Translations under genes and position numbers: made by a program | In this document: piece after piece, positions 9,370-18,337 of the stretch | How the letters are laid out: the number at the start of each line of letters is the position of its first letter | How positions within the stretch are numbered: the first letter of the stretch is position 1 | The notes under the pieces: model-generated | Told to the model about the DNA's origin: nothing | Database searches by the model: none | What the model saw: only the letters and a program-made list of their open reading frames with translations | Source of the DNA: Vibrio lentus | GTDB lineage: Bacteria; Pseudomonadota; Gammaproteobacteria; Enterobacterales; Vibrionaceae | DNA: 64,000 nt | Assembly (NCBI RefSeq): GCF_030409755.1 | Contig: NZ_JAUFQE010000002.1 | Location: 62,001-126,000 of the forward strand | Reading direction: 5' to 3'

Positions 9370-10740
9370 TCAAACAACCTTGAATCCTTGTTTAAGTAAT
9401 TCTTGAGCGAACTCAGACTGAGTATTTGGTTCGCCATGTATCAAATGCACTTCTCTTGGTGGAACGGAAATTCCTGCTATAAATCGGTTGAGGTCCTCTT
9501 TATCGGCATGAGCCGAGTAGCCAGACATACCATGAATTTGAGCATTAACCTCAACGTCTTTGTTATCAATAAAAACCTGTGTTTTACCTTGTTGCAACTC
9601 GCGCCCGAGCGTTACGTGTGCTTGGTATCCCGCTAAAATGACATCGGTGCGTTTATCTGGAAGCAAAGCCGATAAGTAGTTCATGATCCTGCCGCCCTGA
9701 CACATCCCAGAAGCTGCAACAACAATCGCAGGTTCACCTGTCGACTTGAGGCGGTTAACGATTTTTTTGTGCATTCTATGCCCATCAACAGTAATGCATT
9801 GTTCAAAAGCGAGTGGGTGACGTTTCACTTCAAGGCGCTGCTTAGCTTCTTGACCCCATAACTCTTTAAAGCGTCGGTAGGATCGCGTTACTTTCTCTGC
9901 CATAGGCGAGTCGAGGATGATAGGAATATCGGCGCTGAGTTGATGCTCAAAGATCAGGTTTTCAATATCAAACAGCAGTTCTTGTGTTCTGCCGATACTA
10001 AATGCCGGGATCAGGATGACACCACCATCGAGTAATGAACGGTCAATAATTGCTTTGAGGCGTTCAGAGCGTGAAGCAATATCGTCGTGCGTGCTAGTGC
10101 CATAAGTCGATTCGATAAACAGATAGTCGGCTTGTTGTGGTGGTTTTGGATCCGGCAGCAATGGCGTATTACTTGGGCCCAAGTCGCCTGAAAAGACCAC
10201 CACTTCTTGGTTTGGTAACTTAAGCTCAATATAGGCGGAACCTAAGATATGCCCTGCAGGTTGAAAACGAGCATACAGAGTATTTGGCCTATGATGATCC
10301 TTTCCGTCGTTTTGCTGTTTAGAGACAATTGGAAACCATTCCCCATAAGGCTTAGGAGCAATCAACGAATGAATTTTTTTAAGGATGAGTTTGGATTGTT
10401 TATGACTGAGCCCTTGCAGTTTTAAGCCATCTTCAATCATTAAAGGAGCGAGTTCAGCCGTCGCCTGAGTGCAATAAATTGATTGGTTAAAGCCACTGGC
10501 AAGCAACCAAGGTAATCGACCAATATGATCAATGTGAGTATGAGTCAGCAGCAGAGCGTTAAGGTGGGAAGTTTCAAATTCAATATCAAGAGGGCGTGTA
10601 TCTTCACCTTGAAGCTTTTTACCTTGAAGATCTAAACCTTGAAAAAGGCCACAATCGATGAGCACCGCTTGGCCTGAATCTCTTAATTCGTGACAAGATC
10701 CTGTGACGGTATGTTTGCCGCCATGGTGAATCACTTCCAT
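9370..10740 (-). CDS. MBL-fold metallo-hydrolase with beta-CASP and RMMBL domains
   Basis: A 456-aa cytosolic protein of the metallo-beta-lactamase superfamily. LLLTHTHIDHIGR near residues 64-76 is the HxHxDH zinc site, and VVFSGDLGPSNTPLL holds the metal-bridging aspartate. The beta-CASP domain occupies the middle (IPAFSIGRTQELL) and the C-terminal part has HGMSGYSAHADKEDL and HLIHGEP, the RMMBL motifs. This architecture is known from RNA-processing nucleases of the CPSF73/RNase J relatives, so an RNase activity is plausible but not shown. Single gene; no obvious partner. Confidence 0.88.
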   Translation of the reverse strand: MEVIHHGGKHTVTGSCHELRDSGQAVLIDCGLFQGLDLQGKKLQGEDTRPLDIEFETSHLNALLLTHTHIDHIGRLPWLLASGFNQSIYCTQATAELAPLMIEDGLKLQGLSHKQSKLILKKIHSLIAPKPYGEWFPIVSKQQNDGKDHHRPNTLYARFQPAGHILGSAYIELKLPNQEVVVFSGDLGPSNTPLLPDPKPPQQADYLFIESTYGTSTHDDIASRSERLKAIIDRSLLDGGVILIPAFSIGRTQELLFDIENLIFEHQLSADIPIILDSPMAEKVTRSYRRFKELWGQEAKQRLEVKRHPLAFEQCITVDGHRMHKKIVNRLKSTGEPAIVVAASGMCQGGRIMNYLSALLPDKRTDVILAGYQAHVTLGRELQQGKTQVFIDNKDVEVNAQIHGMSGYSAHADKEDLNRFIAGISVPPREVHLIHGEPNTQSEFAQELLKQGFKVV

Positions 10741-10887
10741 CGTTTACTCCCATTGCTCTATAAAGCCATTAACGCCTGTTTTTATTTTGCGGATAAGCGC
10801 CGGCATGTAAAACAAGAACAATGAGAGTTGCGATCGTTGAGTGTCTTTTTAAGTAACTGAGCGATGACTCAGTGGGTTCGCTGCGAG

Positions 10888-11655
10888 TTAGTTCGTAGAA
10901 GAACCGTCTGAATCCAGTTCTGGGTTTTGTTGCGCCTCTAAACGAGCCACTTCGGCATCAAGCTCTGCTATTTTTTCTGCCATTAAGGCATGACAGCGAT
11001 TCGCTAACTCTCTTGCGTCGCTGAGCTTGTATCCGGATACATCTATAGGTTCAAGCATCTCGGTGATCACAATGCCATTATTAACTCGGTTGAGGTCAAT
11101 CTTATTGTGTGTGGTGCTGGTACACATCGGGGTGATAGGCACACCGGCTTCAATCGCCATTCGGAAAGCGCCCGTCTTGAATGGCAGTAGTCCACGCCCT
11201 TTACTGCGCGTTCCTTCAGGGTAAACCCAAACAGACAGATCTCGCTGATGAATGGCTTCCGCCACTTGCTTGATGGTATCGCGTGCTTTGGACTTATCTT
11301 CGCGGTTAATCATGATGTTACCGGTGATCCAATACAGCAGCCCAAAGAAAGGCACATACAACAAGTCGCGCTTGCCTAAAGAAACGGTACGAGGCCTTAG
11401 CATCCCAGGGTCAGTCACAAAGTCTAATATGCTTTGGTGGTTAGAGATGTAGACGCTTTTTTCTGATGTCGGTGCATTGTCTAGGCCGCGCTGCACCAGT
11501 TTTACACCGACGATCTTTTGTAGTTGATTGAACCAACGGCAGAAAACGTACACATGTTTAGGGTTCTTAGGGCTAAACAAGCAGTAAACAAAAGCACATA
11601 GAGTGGTGAAAATAATAAACACCGTAGCCAAAATAATACGAAGAACAGCAAGCAC
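10888..11655 (-). CDS. plsC: 1-acyl-sn-glycerol-3-phosphate acyltransferase (GTG start)
   Basis: It acylates lysophosphatidic acid to phosphatidic acid at the inner membrane. The 255-aa protein has an N-terminal membrane anchor (about residues 5-25), the catalytic NHQSILD (NHx4D) box and the glycerol-phosphate-binding EGTRSKG box, both typical of PlsC. The start codon is GTG; the upstream AAGGAG at optimal spacing supports it. The C-terminus carries a short coiled-coil-like stretch (AEKIAELDAEVARLEAQ). More than one PlsC paralogue is common in vibrios, so the symbol denotes the family. Confidence 0.9.
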   Translation of the reverse strand: MLAVLRIILATVFIIFTTLCAFVYCLFSPKNPKHVYVFCRWFNQLQKIVGVKLVQRGLDNAPTSEKSVYISNHQSILDFVTDPGMLRPRTVSLGKRDLLYVPFFGLLYWITGNIMINREDKSKARDTIKQVAEAIHQRDLSVWVYPEGTRSKGRGLLPFKTGAFRMAIEAGVPITPMCTSTTHNKIDLNRVNNGIVITEMLEPIDVSGYKLSDARELANRCHALMAEKIAELDAEVARLEAQQNPELDSDGSSTN

Positions 11656-11852
11656 AATTCACTCCTTACTCACCGCAAGATTGCAATGATTAAATAGTTT
11701 TAGATGCTTGAAGTTTTCACTCTATTTAACCGAATTGCAACAATTAACTGTTATAGGGGGCTTTTTTTAGATCTTTATATAAAACAAGGACTAACAATGG
11801 GTGTTTAACACGAACATCGAGCTTACACGTGTTCACCAGTAGCGAGGCATGT

Positions 11853-12791
11853 TCACCAATACTGTTTATTTGGATCCGACTTTTCTACCCATTCAGGATC
11901 TTGACGCGACTCTAAATAGAGTTGTAGGCCGTTATAGGACATGAAAGCTGCAGGGCCACCAAGGTGTTCGAAATAGTCAAAATAATCGTCTTCGAGTGAA
12001 CAAAGGTGAGCTAAATCTTTAACGTTATTCATCATTGCCCATTGAATAGCGAACACCGGAGCCGTCGAACCTGAAATGCTGACCTCTTCGACATTTGGGT
12101 TGAACAGTGAATTGGCTTGTTCAAGCAGTATCTCTTCTTGCTCAGACTCTTGCTGTAACACCTCTTCGATGATCTCTGAGCGTTTGGTATTAGAGACATT
12201 CTTATTCAGCTTGGCGATTCGAAGCGCGTAGCTAAAACGGTCTGTTGAAACGATGTCGACAAGTTGCGATAGCAGCTCTTTGTCTACGCCCGCAGCCTTG
12301 GTGAAATAATCGATACACGAATTGATTGAAGCATAGCGAGTACCGTCGAATTCAAAGCCACTGGTTTCGTCGTAGACCTCTATTACAATGTCATCAACCG
12401 ACAAAGGCCAACCTTTATAATCGACGCGTTGCTTGGCGATTTGATACATCTTCCAAGCACTGCGCCCAAACCCGCCAAGTGTCGAGCCAGAGAAATCTGA
12501 ATCAATAAGCTCTTGTTCCGTCCAATTTTCACCAATCCCTAGGTGCTTTGCGTACTTATCGATGAGTGCGTGTTTTATCTGATCGCGCACAGCCCAAATC
12601 GAAGTTAGATCTTTTGCATACCTAACACTCGCGCACTCCTTACAAGCTGGCAGTGCAATCGGTGAATAGTCTATCTTGGCAATAGCCTGTGCAGTCTTAG
12701 GGAATTCAACAACATCATTGGAAGGTTCACCACAAAACCAACAGGTGTGGCGCAGGTTGAATGGGATGTCTATGTACGAGTATGTGGTCAT
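11853..12791 (-). CDS. Unknown protein with an N-terminal zinc-finger-like motif
   Basis: I do not recognise a named family. The 312-aa soluble protein has CWFCGEPSN at about residues 17-25 and CKEC at about 50-53, a CxxC...CxxC pair 30 residues apart that suits a zinc ribbon as seen in HNH-type or RNA-binding proteins; no clear HNH catalytic histidines follow. The middle is helical, with a glutamate-rich stretch (QQESEQEEILLEQ) near 218-230, and the end is acidic and aromatic. No signal peptide or membrane segment. It is divergent from the YeeE/YedE gene at 12940 with about 150 bp between. Confidence 0.75.
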   Translation of the reverse strand: MTTYSYIDIPFNLRHTCWFCGEPSNDVVEFPKTAQAIAKIDYSPIALPACKECASVRYAKDLTSIWAVRDQIKHALIDKYAKHLGIGENWTEQELIDSDFSGSTLGGFGRSAWKMYQIAKQRVDYKGWPLSVDDIVIEVYDETSGFEFDGTRYASINSCIDYFTKAAGVDKELLSQLVDIVSTDRFSYALRIAKLNKNVSNTKRSEIIEEVLQQESEQEEILLEQANSLFNPNVEEVSISGSTAPVFAIQWAMMNNVKDLAHLCSLEDDYFDYFEHLGGPAAFMSYNGLQLYLESRQDPEWVEKSDPNKQYW

Positions 12792-12939
12792 TAGTCTTTT
12801 ATCGGCTGGGTGCTTGAGGTTGGTTTAATTATCAAAACAATTATCCCTGTTCAGACTTGTCCTTGCACGTTGTTATTGGATGTTCTGACTATATTTAACC
12901 AACGACAATAATAAAATCAACGCAATTCGGAGGCCATGT

Positions 12940-13842
12940 ATGTTGTTTATTCTCGCTTTGCTCTGCATCTTTCTGGTGGGATACCTCGCCCAAACTACCG
13001 GCCTTTGCATGGTTCGGGGCGTTAAAGAGGCGACAAGCGGATCACCAATGTTGATTGTCGCGATTGTGTTTAGTGGCTCATTGGCTTGGGTGTTTATGGC
13101 ATTAGGTTCGGCAGTGGAAGGACGAGCTTTATCTTCTGCGTTTTGGCCGAGTCTGTTTTCATTGTTCGGCGGTTTTTTATTTGGTATCGGAGCGGCGATT
13201 AATAGTGGTTGTGGGGTATCGACGGTGAGTCGTTTAGCTCGTGGCGAAGTGGTTATGTTGGCGACCATATTAGGGTGGTTCGTTGCTTGGTTGTTGTTTG
13301 CCCCAGTGTTGCCTACGGAGTTAAAAGGATCTCGGTTGGTATTATCTGATTTTTCCCGATATGCATTCCTTGGGATCATTTCGTTCATTATTGTGGTGAG
13401 TTGCTACTTCATGAATGCAGTAAATCGCAAGTTATGGTTCTCAATGTTGGGGATTGGGTTGATGGCAGGCTTTGTTTTCACGTATGAACCGCACTGGACG
13501 CCAAGTGGTTTATTGAAATCTATGGGTACTTCACTCTGGCATGGAAGAGTTGAAGATTGGCCAAGCAGCGAGCGTTTTATATTGATGATCTCGTTGTTAG
13601 TTGGAATGGTTAGCGCCGCGTTATTTACTGGATCCTTTTCTTTGAGGTTGAGCTCTATACGTCGATTGGGCAAGCACTTAGTTGCGGGTGTGCTTATGGG
13701 ATTTGGAGCCGTAATGGCCGGTGGCGGGAACGATACTCAGCTGTTAGTGGCGATGCCAGTACTGTCGTTGGCGGGTGTTTTTTCTGTGTTGAGTATCATT
13801 GTGGGTATATATACCGGAGTTAAGTTGATTCAAAGTCGATAG
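12940..13842 (+). CDS. YeeE/YedE-family membrane transporter
   Basis: A 300-aa inner-membrane protein with about nine hydrophobic segments. Family hallmarks are cysteine-containing membrane motifs: TTGLCMVRGVKEA near residue 20 and NSGCGVSTVSRLARGE near 88-103, plus a second-half GAVMAGGGNDTQL where the cysteine expected in many members is replaced. YeeE of this family imports thiosulfate via conserved cysteines, so a sulfur-compound substrate is a reasonable guess only. RBS CGGAGG is 7 bp before the ATG. The DUF429 gene follows after 46 bp and may be co-transcribed. Confidence 0.82.
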   Translation: MLFILALLCIFLVGYLAQTTGLCMVRGVKEATSGSPMLIVAIVFSGSLAWVFMALGSAVEGRALSSAFWPSLFSLFGGFLFGIGAAINSGCGVSTVSRLARGEVVMLATILGWFVAWLLFAPVLPTELKGSRLVLSDFSRYAFLGIISFIIVVSCYFMNAVNRKLWFSMLGIGLMAGFVFTYEPHWTPSGLLKSMGTSLWHGRVEDWPSSERFILMISLLVGMVSAALFTGSFSLRLSSIRRLGKHLVAGVLMGFGAVMAGGGNDTQLLVAMPVLSLAGVFSVLSIIVGIYTGVKLIQSR

Positions 13843-13888
13843 TTAGCGACAGTACGTAAATAACATGGGCACGTAATTTGAGAACACA

Positions 13889-14617
13889 ATGGAATACATC
13901 GGAATTGATGGCTGCAAGGCGGGTTGGATCGCTTGGATTGTCTCTGGCAAAGATCTCCCTGAGTTCAAGGTGGTAAACACGCTTGATGAATTGATTACAG
14001 ATCTTACGGGAGCAACAACGTTAATCGATATGCCAATTGGCTTTAGCGATTCGCTTACTCCAGATAGATTATGCGATAAAGCGGCAAGACGTTTTCTCAC
14101 CAGTAAGCGTGGCTCTTCCGTTTTTCCGGTGCCGTGTCGTGAGGCGGTTTACCAAACCGATTACATTGCGGGATGTAATGCCAATGTGGAGCAGCTTGAT
14201 AAGAAGTTTTCTAAACAGACTTGGGGAATTGTGCCCAAGATCCGCGAGCTTGATGAGCTCATTGAAACTCATCCCAATCTTTCTATCAGGGAATCACATC
14301 CTGAGGTAGTGTTTGCAGCATTGAAAGACGAACCGCTGACGTTTTCCAAACGAACACAAGAAGGCAAAGAGGAACGACTTTCTATTATTCAGCAACTTGC
14401 CCCTCAATGGTGTGAAGGCTTGTCGTTGGCCATTTCAAATACCAAGCGTAAAGACGTCGCGATAGATGATATTTACGATGCTTTTGTACTGATGTTGATC
14501 GCCTATTACGCTCCGCAATTATCGACCTTACCTGAACTTTCTGATGTTGGTGGAGAAGCTGACAAGGATCAGAACGGACGAGTTAGAGAGATTGTCTATT
14601 GGAATAAAGCGCGCTAA
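13889..14617 (+). CDS. DUF429 domain protein
   Basis: A 242-aa soluble protein matching the DUF429 family: the start MEYIGIDGCKAGWIAWI and the later LIDMPIGF are its signatures and look like an RNase H-like fold (two acidic residues, IDG and IDMPIG). A third conserved block is DDIYDAFVLMLIAYYA near the C-terminus. The function of the family is not established; a nuclease-like role is inference. It follows the YeeE/YedE gene closely. Confidence 0.82.
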   Translation: MEYIGIDGCKAGWIAWIVSGKDLPEFKVVNTLDELITDLTGATTLIDMPIGFSDSLTPDRLCDKAARRFLTSKRGSSVFPVPCREAVYQTDYIAGCNANVEQLDKKFSKQTWGIVPKIRELDELIETHPNLSIRESHPEVVFAALKDEPLTFSKRTQEGKEERLSIIQQLAPQWCEGLSLAISNTKRKDVAIDDIYDAFVLMLIAYYAPQLSTLPELSDVGGEADKDQNGRVREIVYWNKAR

Positions 14618-14699
14618 CAAAACGTGCCCTCAACTTGGCTTAGTATGCTATTTTCCAACTTCTGCTACCTTTCACTCTTACTATTTTTGAGTCTTTGAT

Positions 14700-15509
14700 A
14701 TGAAACGTTTTATTGTCGGCTGTCTGGCCACTGTGCTCAGTGCTGCGAGTTATGCTCAAGTTGCTCCTATATCTCAATGGCAATGCGACATGATGAAAAA
14801 GAACAATGTCTTGAGTAATGGTGCGCCCGTGGGTTGTGAGCGACTATCCAAGGTGGATTTCGATTTCATTAACTTCAAAGGGGAAACGCAACAGGGCAAT
14901 ATGATCGTGCTTGATGTTATTGCGCCTGCTGTTGAACAAATCTTTTCAGAGCTTAAACAGCGCAATTTCCCTCTTCATTCCGCTCGCCTAATGCGTGAAT
15001 TCAGAGGTGATGATAGCGCCTCAATGGACGCGAACAACAGCAGCGCCTTTAACGCTCGTCCTATTACAGGCGGAGGTGCTTGGTCGAAACATGCCTATGG
15101 TGTGGCAATCGACATCAACCCGGTTCAAAACCCTTTCTTAGAGTTCGATAGCAACGGACGAATCACGGTAAAGCCTTCACAATCTGCGACTCGCTATGTG
15201 AATCGTACTCGTTTTCGCGCGCGTGATGAAATTGAACGTAGTGGCATGGCAGAAGATGTAGTTGAGCTTTTTGCCCATCATGGCTTTATGATCTGGGGAG
15301 GGGATTGGAATGCCCCAATCGATACTCAGCACTTTGAGGTCGGCTCAAGAAAGTTCGTTAACCAACTGCTCTCTAAACCACAACCTGAAGCCAAAGTGTT
15401 ATTTGAGCGCTACGTCGAATCTTATCGACAGTGCTATCTCAAAAATAAAGGTGAGAACGCAGAAAAAGCTCGAGCTATCTGTGCAAAGAAAACAGTCGGG
15501 ACTTTTTAG
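14700..15509 (+). CDS. Exported M15-family metallopeptidase (D-Ala-D-Ala carboxypeptidase-like)
   Basis: A 269-aa protein with a signal peptide (about residues 1-19, ending SYAQ). The M15 fold zinc site is visible as SKHAYGVAIDIN near residues 128-139 (His and Asp ligands) and DTQHFEVG near 215-222 (second His). WGGDWN is also conserved in VanY/M15C proteins. Such enzymes cleave peptidoglycan peptides in the periplasm. The C-terminus is lysine-rich and contains two cysteines that may form a disulfide. A terminator follows 70 bp downstream, so it is probably monocistronic. Confidence 0.88.
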   Translation: MKRFIVGCLATVLSAASYAQVAPISQWQCDMMKKNNVLSNGAPVGCERLSKVDFDFINFKGETQQGNMIVLDVIAPAVEQIFSELKQRNFPLHSARLMREFRGDDSASMDANNSSAFNARPITGGGAWSKHAYGVAIDINPVQNPFLEFDSNGRITVKPSQSATRYVNRTRFRARDEIERSGMAEDVVELFAHHGFMIWGGDWNAPIDTQHFEVGSRKFVNQLLSKPQPEAKVLFERYVESYRQCYLKNKGENAEKARAICAKKTVGTF

Positions 15510-15578
15510 TGCTATGTTTATCTAGAACCGTTTGTGTTTTAGCAAGTTAAACTCGCTTCAGGTGTGTTTTGAATAGCT

Positions 15579-15608
15579 AAGGTCAGCGCTTGTCGTTGGC
15601 CTTTTTTG
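15579..15608 (+). terminator. Terminator after the M15 peptidase gene
   Basis: A 10-bp stem (15579-15588 with 15594-15603, two G-U pairs), 5-nt loop, followed by a T run. Confidence 0.85.
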
Positions 15609-15814
15609 TATTCATTTTTTCAATAGAACACCACGTATTGAAAAGGTTATTGGGTATCCATTAGTCAATAATCTACAAGCGAATGCAGCGAAAAGTCATC
15701 GGTTTGTCATTGAAAAACTCATAGCGTTAACGTTTTGTGAGAACCATTGCTGGTGGGGGAACTCTTTGCCGAATCGCCAGTATTATTAGTGAACTGATCA
15801 CAACGGACCAACTA

Positions 15815-17695
15815 ATGAAAAAGATACCTTTGGCTCTAACTCTTTTAAGCACTCTACTTTTTTCACAATATTCTTTGGCTACAGACACTTCACACACCAC
15901 TCAAAACCCGACCTACGAACTCGATGGTAAGGCGGTATTAGGCCGTACAGAGAATGTGTACCTTTCTAGTGTTCAAGGGCTTAAAGACGTTCCTTTCATT
16001 GGTAAAATTGATACCGGTGCAGAAACCACTTCTATGCATGCGGAAGACATTCATGTGAAGAGCACGAATGCCGACTACAAAAACCTCAAAGACAAAGAGT
16101 TGATGGCGGCAATAACCGAAGACCTGTTGAACAATTCCGATGTTGATTACGATGATTGGGATGGCAGTACCTTTGCAAAATATGAAGCGGTGGTCTCTTT
16201 CAAGGTTCAAAACCCACGTACGGGTGACATGGTATTAATTAAAGCGCCTTTAGAGCGTGTCAGCATGATACGAAGCCGTACCAGCAGTACGCCTTTGCTT
16301 CGTCCTACGGTTAAGATGTCGCTGACCATTGCGGATCAAGAGTTAAAAACAGACGTTAACCTGACCGACAGAAGCCACTTCTCTGCACCAGTGCTGATCG
16401 GCAAAACTTTTCTTGCTGACAACGCCTTAGTGTTTGCTGGTTACGACTATTTGCAAGAGCAGGAAAACGCGACGGTTGTTGGCCGTAAAGAGGTGGTGTC
16501 TATCTCCGGAATGGCGATGAACGCGACCTTCTCCTTAAAGAATCGCTACAGTATTCTTCATGCAAAAGACATCGATGTAGATAAGAAGAACAGTGAAGTG
16601 ACGTTTGATATGTTCGACAACGATGGCAAACAGAAAGAGATAACACTGCCATTAGTTCGTATGTTAAGCGTGAGTGGTAAAAAGAGACCTCTGGTATATG
16701 TACCAGTCCAACTCGACGAAAACACAACTAAAGACGTTCTGGTGTACCTACGTGATCGCTCGAGTAGCGAGTCACAGTTGAGATTTGGTACAAGCACCGC
16801 AAGCGAACTTTTCATGATTGATACCAATGCTGAAAATATTCTTTCTGAAGGATCTGAGAATTTCAGCGAGGTTGCGAAAAAGACTGAGCCACTGATTATC
16901 TCACCGGAAGAAGATATCACATTAGATGGTTTCCCTATGAAGGCTGTTGCTTCATTTACTGTCAACACGCCTTTGTTGAAGGTCGACAGTTTTGAAATGA
17001 CAGGTAAAGGCAAAGAGGCTTCTGTTGAATTTTATCTTACAGATGTAAATGGTGAGAAGCAGAAGATAACAAAGCCAATTATTAAGAAGCTTAAGGTCGG
17101 TGATGATACTCGTCCGGTGGTAAGTGGTGAGTTTTTGGGCGCTGGTAAAGTTCGCCAACAAGAGTTTGCTATCGATGTGCTTAACAGTAATGAGAAAGAG
17201 GCCTACTTTGTTTTAGGTAAGAAGATGGCGAAAGATGGGGTTTATGTGAATACTCGATCTGATTATCTTTTGAAATCGGAGCCTTTGTTTAAAGTAGGGC
17301 ACATCGAAGTTGTTGAAGTCAACGGCATGAAGTTCCCGGCCAAGTTGGATACTGGAGCAGATGTAAGCTCAATGAACGCAGTCAACATCAAACGATTTAA
17401 GAAAGACGGCCAAGACATGGTGAGCTTTACCTATCAAAACAACCAAGGCGATAAGCAAGACTTCACTAAGCCAGTGATTGATGTAATGCGCATCAAAGCT
17501 AAGAAAGGCGAGAAGGTGAACATTCGCCCAGTGGTAGAAATGAAGGTGAAGTTGGGTGATCTAGAGAAAGAGGTGAGAGTAAACCTTCAAGATCGCTCTC
17601 GTTTTGAATACAGCATGATCCTAGGTAAGAACTTCTTGAAGCACGGCGCGGTAGTGAGTAGCGATGAAGATTACTTACTGGGTGATATGGATTAA
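15815..17695 (+). CDS. Exported protein of four tandem retropepsin-like (ATP-dependent Zn protease-type) modules
   Basis: The chosen ATG gives 626 aa starting with a clear signal peptide (MKKIPLALTLLSTLL..SLA); an upstream in-frame start at 15737 would place 26 polar residues before it and is less likely. The protein has four repeats of one module, roughly residues 40-215, 218-345, 350-490 and 493-626. Modules 1 and 4 carry the aspartyl-protease signature (IDTGAETTSM with Asp66; LDTGADVSSM with Asp512) and the closing NLxDRSxFxxxxLxGKxFL block. Modules 2 and 3 keep the surrounding pattern but have lost DTGA (NRYSILHA and NTPLLKVD instead). The single-module relatives are annotated as ATP-dependent zinc proteases or RimK-associated proteins; activity here is inferred. 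Confidence 0.85.
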   Translation: MKKIPLALTLLSTLLFSQYSLATDTSHTTQNPTYELDGKAVLGRTENVYLSSVQGLKDVPFIGKIDTGAETTSMHAEDIHVKSTNADYKNLKDKELMAAITEDLLNNSDVDYDDWDGSTFAKYEAVVSFKVQNPRTGDMVLIKAPLERVSMIRSRTSSTPLLRPTVKMSLTIADQELKTDVNLTDRSHFSAPVLIGKTFLADNALVFAGYDYLQEQENATVVGRKEVVSISGMAMNATFSLKNRYSILHAKDIDVDKKNSEVTFDMFDNDGKQKEITLPLVRMLSVSGKKRPLVYVPVQLDENTTKDVLVYLRDRSSSESQLRFGTSTASELFMIDTNAENILSEGSENFSEVAKKTEPLIISPEEDITLDGFPMKAVASFTVNTPLLKVDSFEMTGKGKEASVEFYLTDVNGEKQKITKPIIKKLKVGDDTRPVVSGEFLGAGKVRQQEFAIDVLNSNEKEAYFVLGKKMAKDGVYVNTRSDYLLKSEPLFKVGHIEVVEVNGMKFPAKLDTGADVSSMNAVNIKRFKKDGQDMVSFTYQNNQGDKQDFTKPVIDVMRIKAKKGEKVNIRPVVEMKVKLGDLEKEVRVNLQDRSRFEYSMILGKNFLKHGAVVSSDEDYLLGDMD

Positions 17696-17738
17696 CACCT
17701 AAACTTATCTAAGTTCGTAACAGAACAGCTCTAAACGG

Positions 17739-17772
17739 CCACACATTTCAGCAATGGGATGTGTGGTTTTTT
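17739..17772 (+). terminator. Terminator after the retropepsin-like gene
   Basis: An 8-bp stem CCACACAT/ATGTGTGG (17739-17746 with 17759-17766) followed by T6. Confidence 0.85.
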
Positions 17773-17865
17773 ATTGAGTGTCTGGTTTTATTGTTGGTGT
17801 GCTAATGGTAACTCATTGTTAGCAATGTAATTTGTCATATTGTGGCAAGTAAAATGAAGATAAAA

Positions 17866-17895
17866 AAAGGGCCAACTCTTTCGAGTTGGCCCTTT
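17866..17895 (-). terminator. Terminator of ssrA
   Basis: A perfect 13-bp stem (17866-17878 with 17883-17895) with tetraloop GAAA on the minus strand, followed by a U run on that strand. It lies 9 bp beyond the tmRNA 3' CCA. Confidence 0.93.
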
Positions 17896-17904
17896 CCAAA
17901 CGTT

Positions 17905-18271
17905 TGGTGGAGCTGGCGGGAGTTGAACCCGCGTCCAAAAATCATTCATCATTGGTACTACATGCTTAGTCGATCTTTAATTTCACCAGCAACCTGCGAA
18001 CCGACACGCTAGTTAAAGGCTAACCTGAATTGTTATTCGCGCTTTTCCTCTCAGGTGGGAGAATCCGCGCTAGCTAGTTTGGGTTTGATCTCTTATTGGT
18101 CCCCGTCTTACGAGCGGAAGCTAGGGTAAGAGAGCTCTGAGCAGGTTATTAAGCTGCTAGTGCGTAGTTTTCGTCGTTTGCGACTATTTTTTTGCGGCTT
18201 TTAACGTGGCCAACCGCCCCACGGCATGCACCTCAGACTTCAAAATTCCTGTCGAATCCTAAATCAGCCCC
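17905..18271 (-). ncRNA. ssrA: tmRNA (ssrA)
   Basis: Transfer-messenger RNA rescues stalled ribosomes and tags the nascent chain. Read on the minus strand it begins GGGGCUGAUUUAGGAUUCGA and ends with a tRNA-like T-arm (GGUUCAACUCCCGCC) and encoded CCA at 17905-17907. The tag frame lies at 18149-18181 and encodes ANDENYALAA followed by UAA, the same as the E. coli tag, preceded by the usual UAGUC. Length 367 nt. Its partner smpB is 66 bp upstream on the same strand. The V. cholerae VPI-1 island uses ssrA as its attachment site; here the gene is intact with no integrase nearby. Confidence 0.97.
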
Positions 18272-18337
18272 AAGTGTTATTTGCATAGTACCAGAAAAGC
18301 TTTGCCTGTCTAGCACTGTGCGTTTAAGTGCTTAAAA

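Noticed and set aside
9252..9437. Minus-strand 61-aa frame overlapping the end of the metallo-hydrolase gene
   Set aside because: Overlaps the conserved C-terminus of a real gene in another frame and lacks a ribosome-binding site.
17896..17907. Palindrome CCAAACGTTTGG at the ssrA 3' end as a PurR or LacI-type operator
   Set aside because: It lies downstream of the tmRNA coding sequence between the CCA and the terminator, where an operator has no evident use; likely fortuitous.
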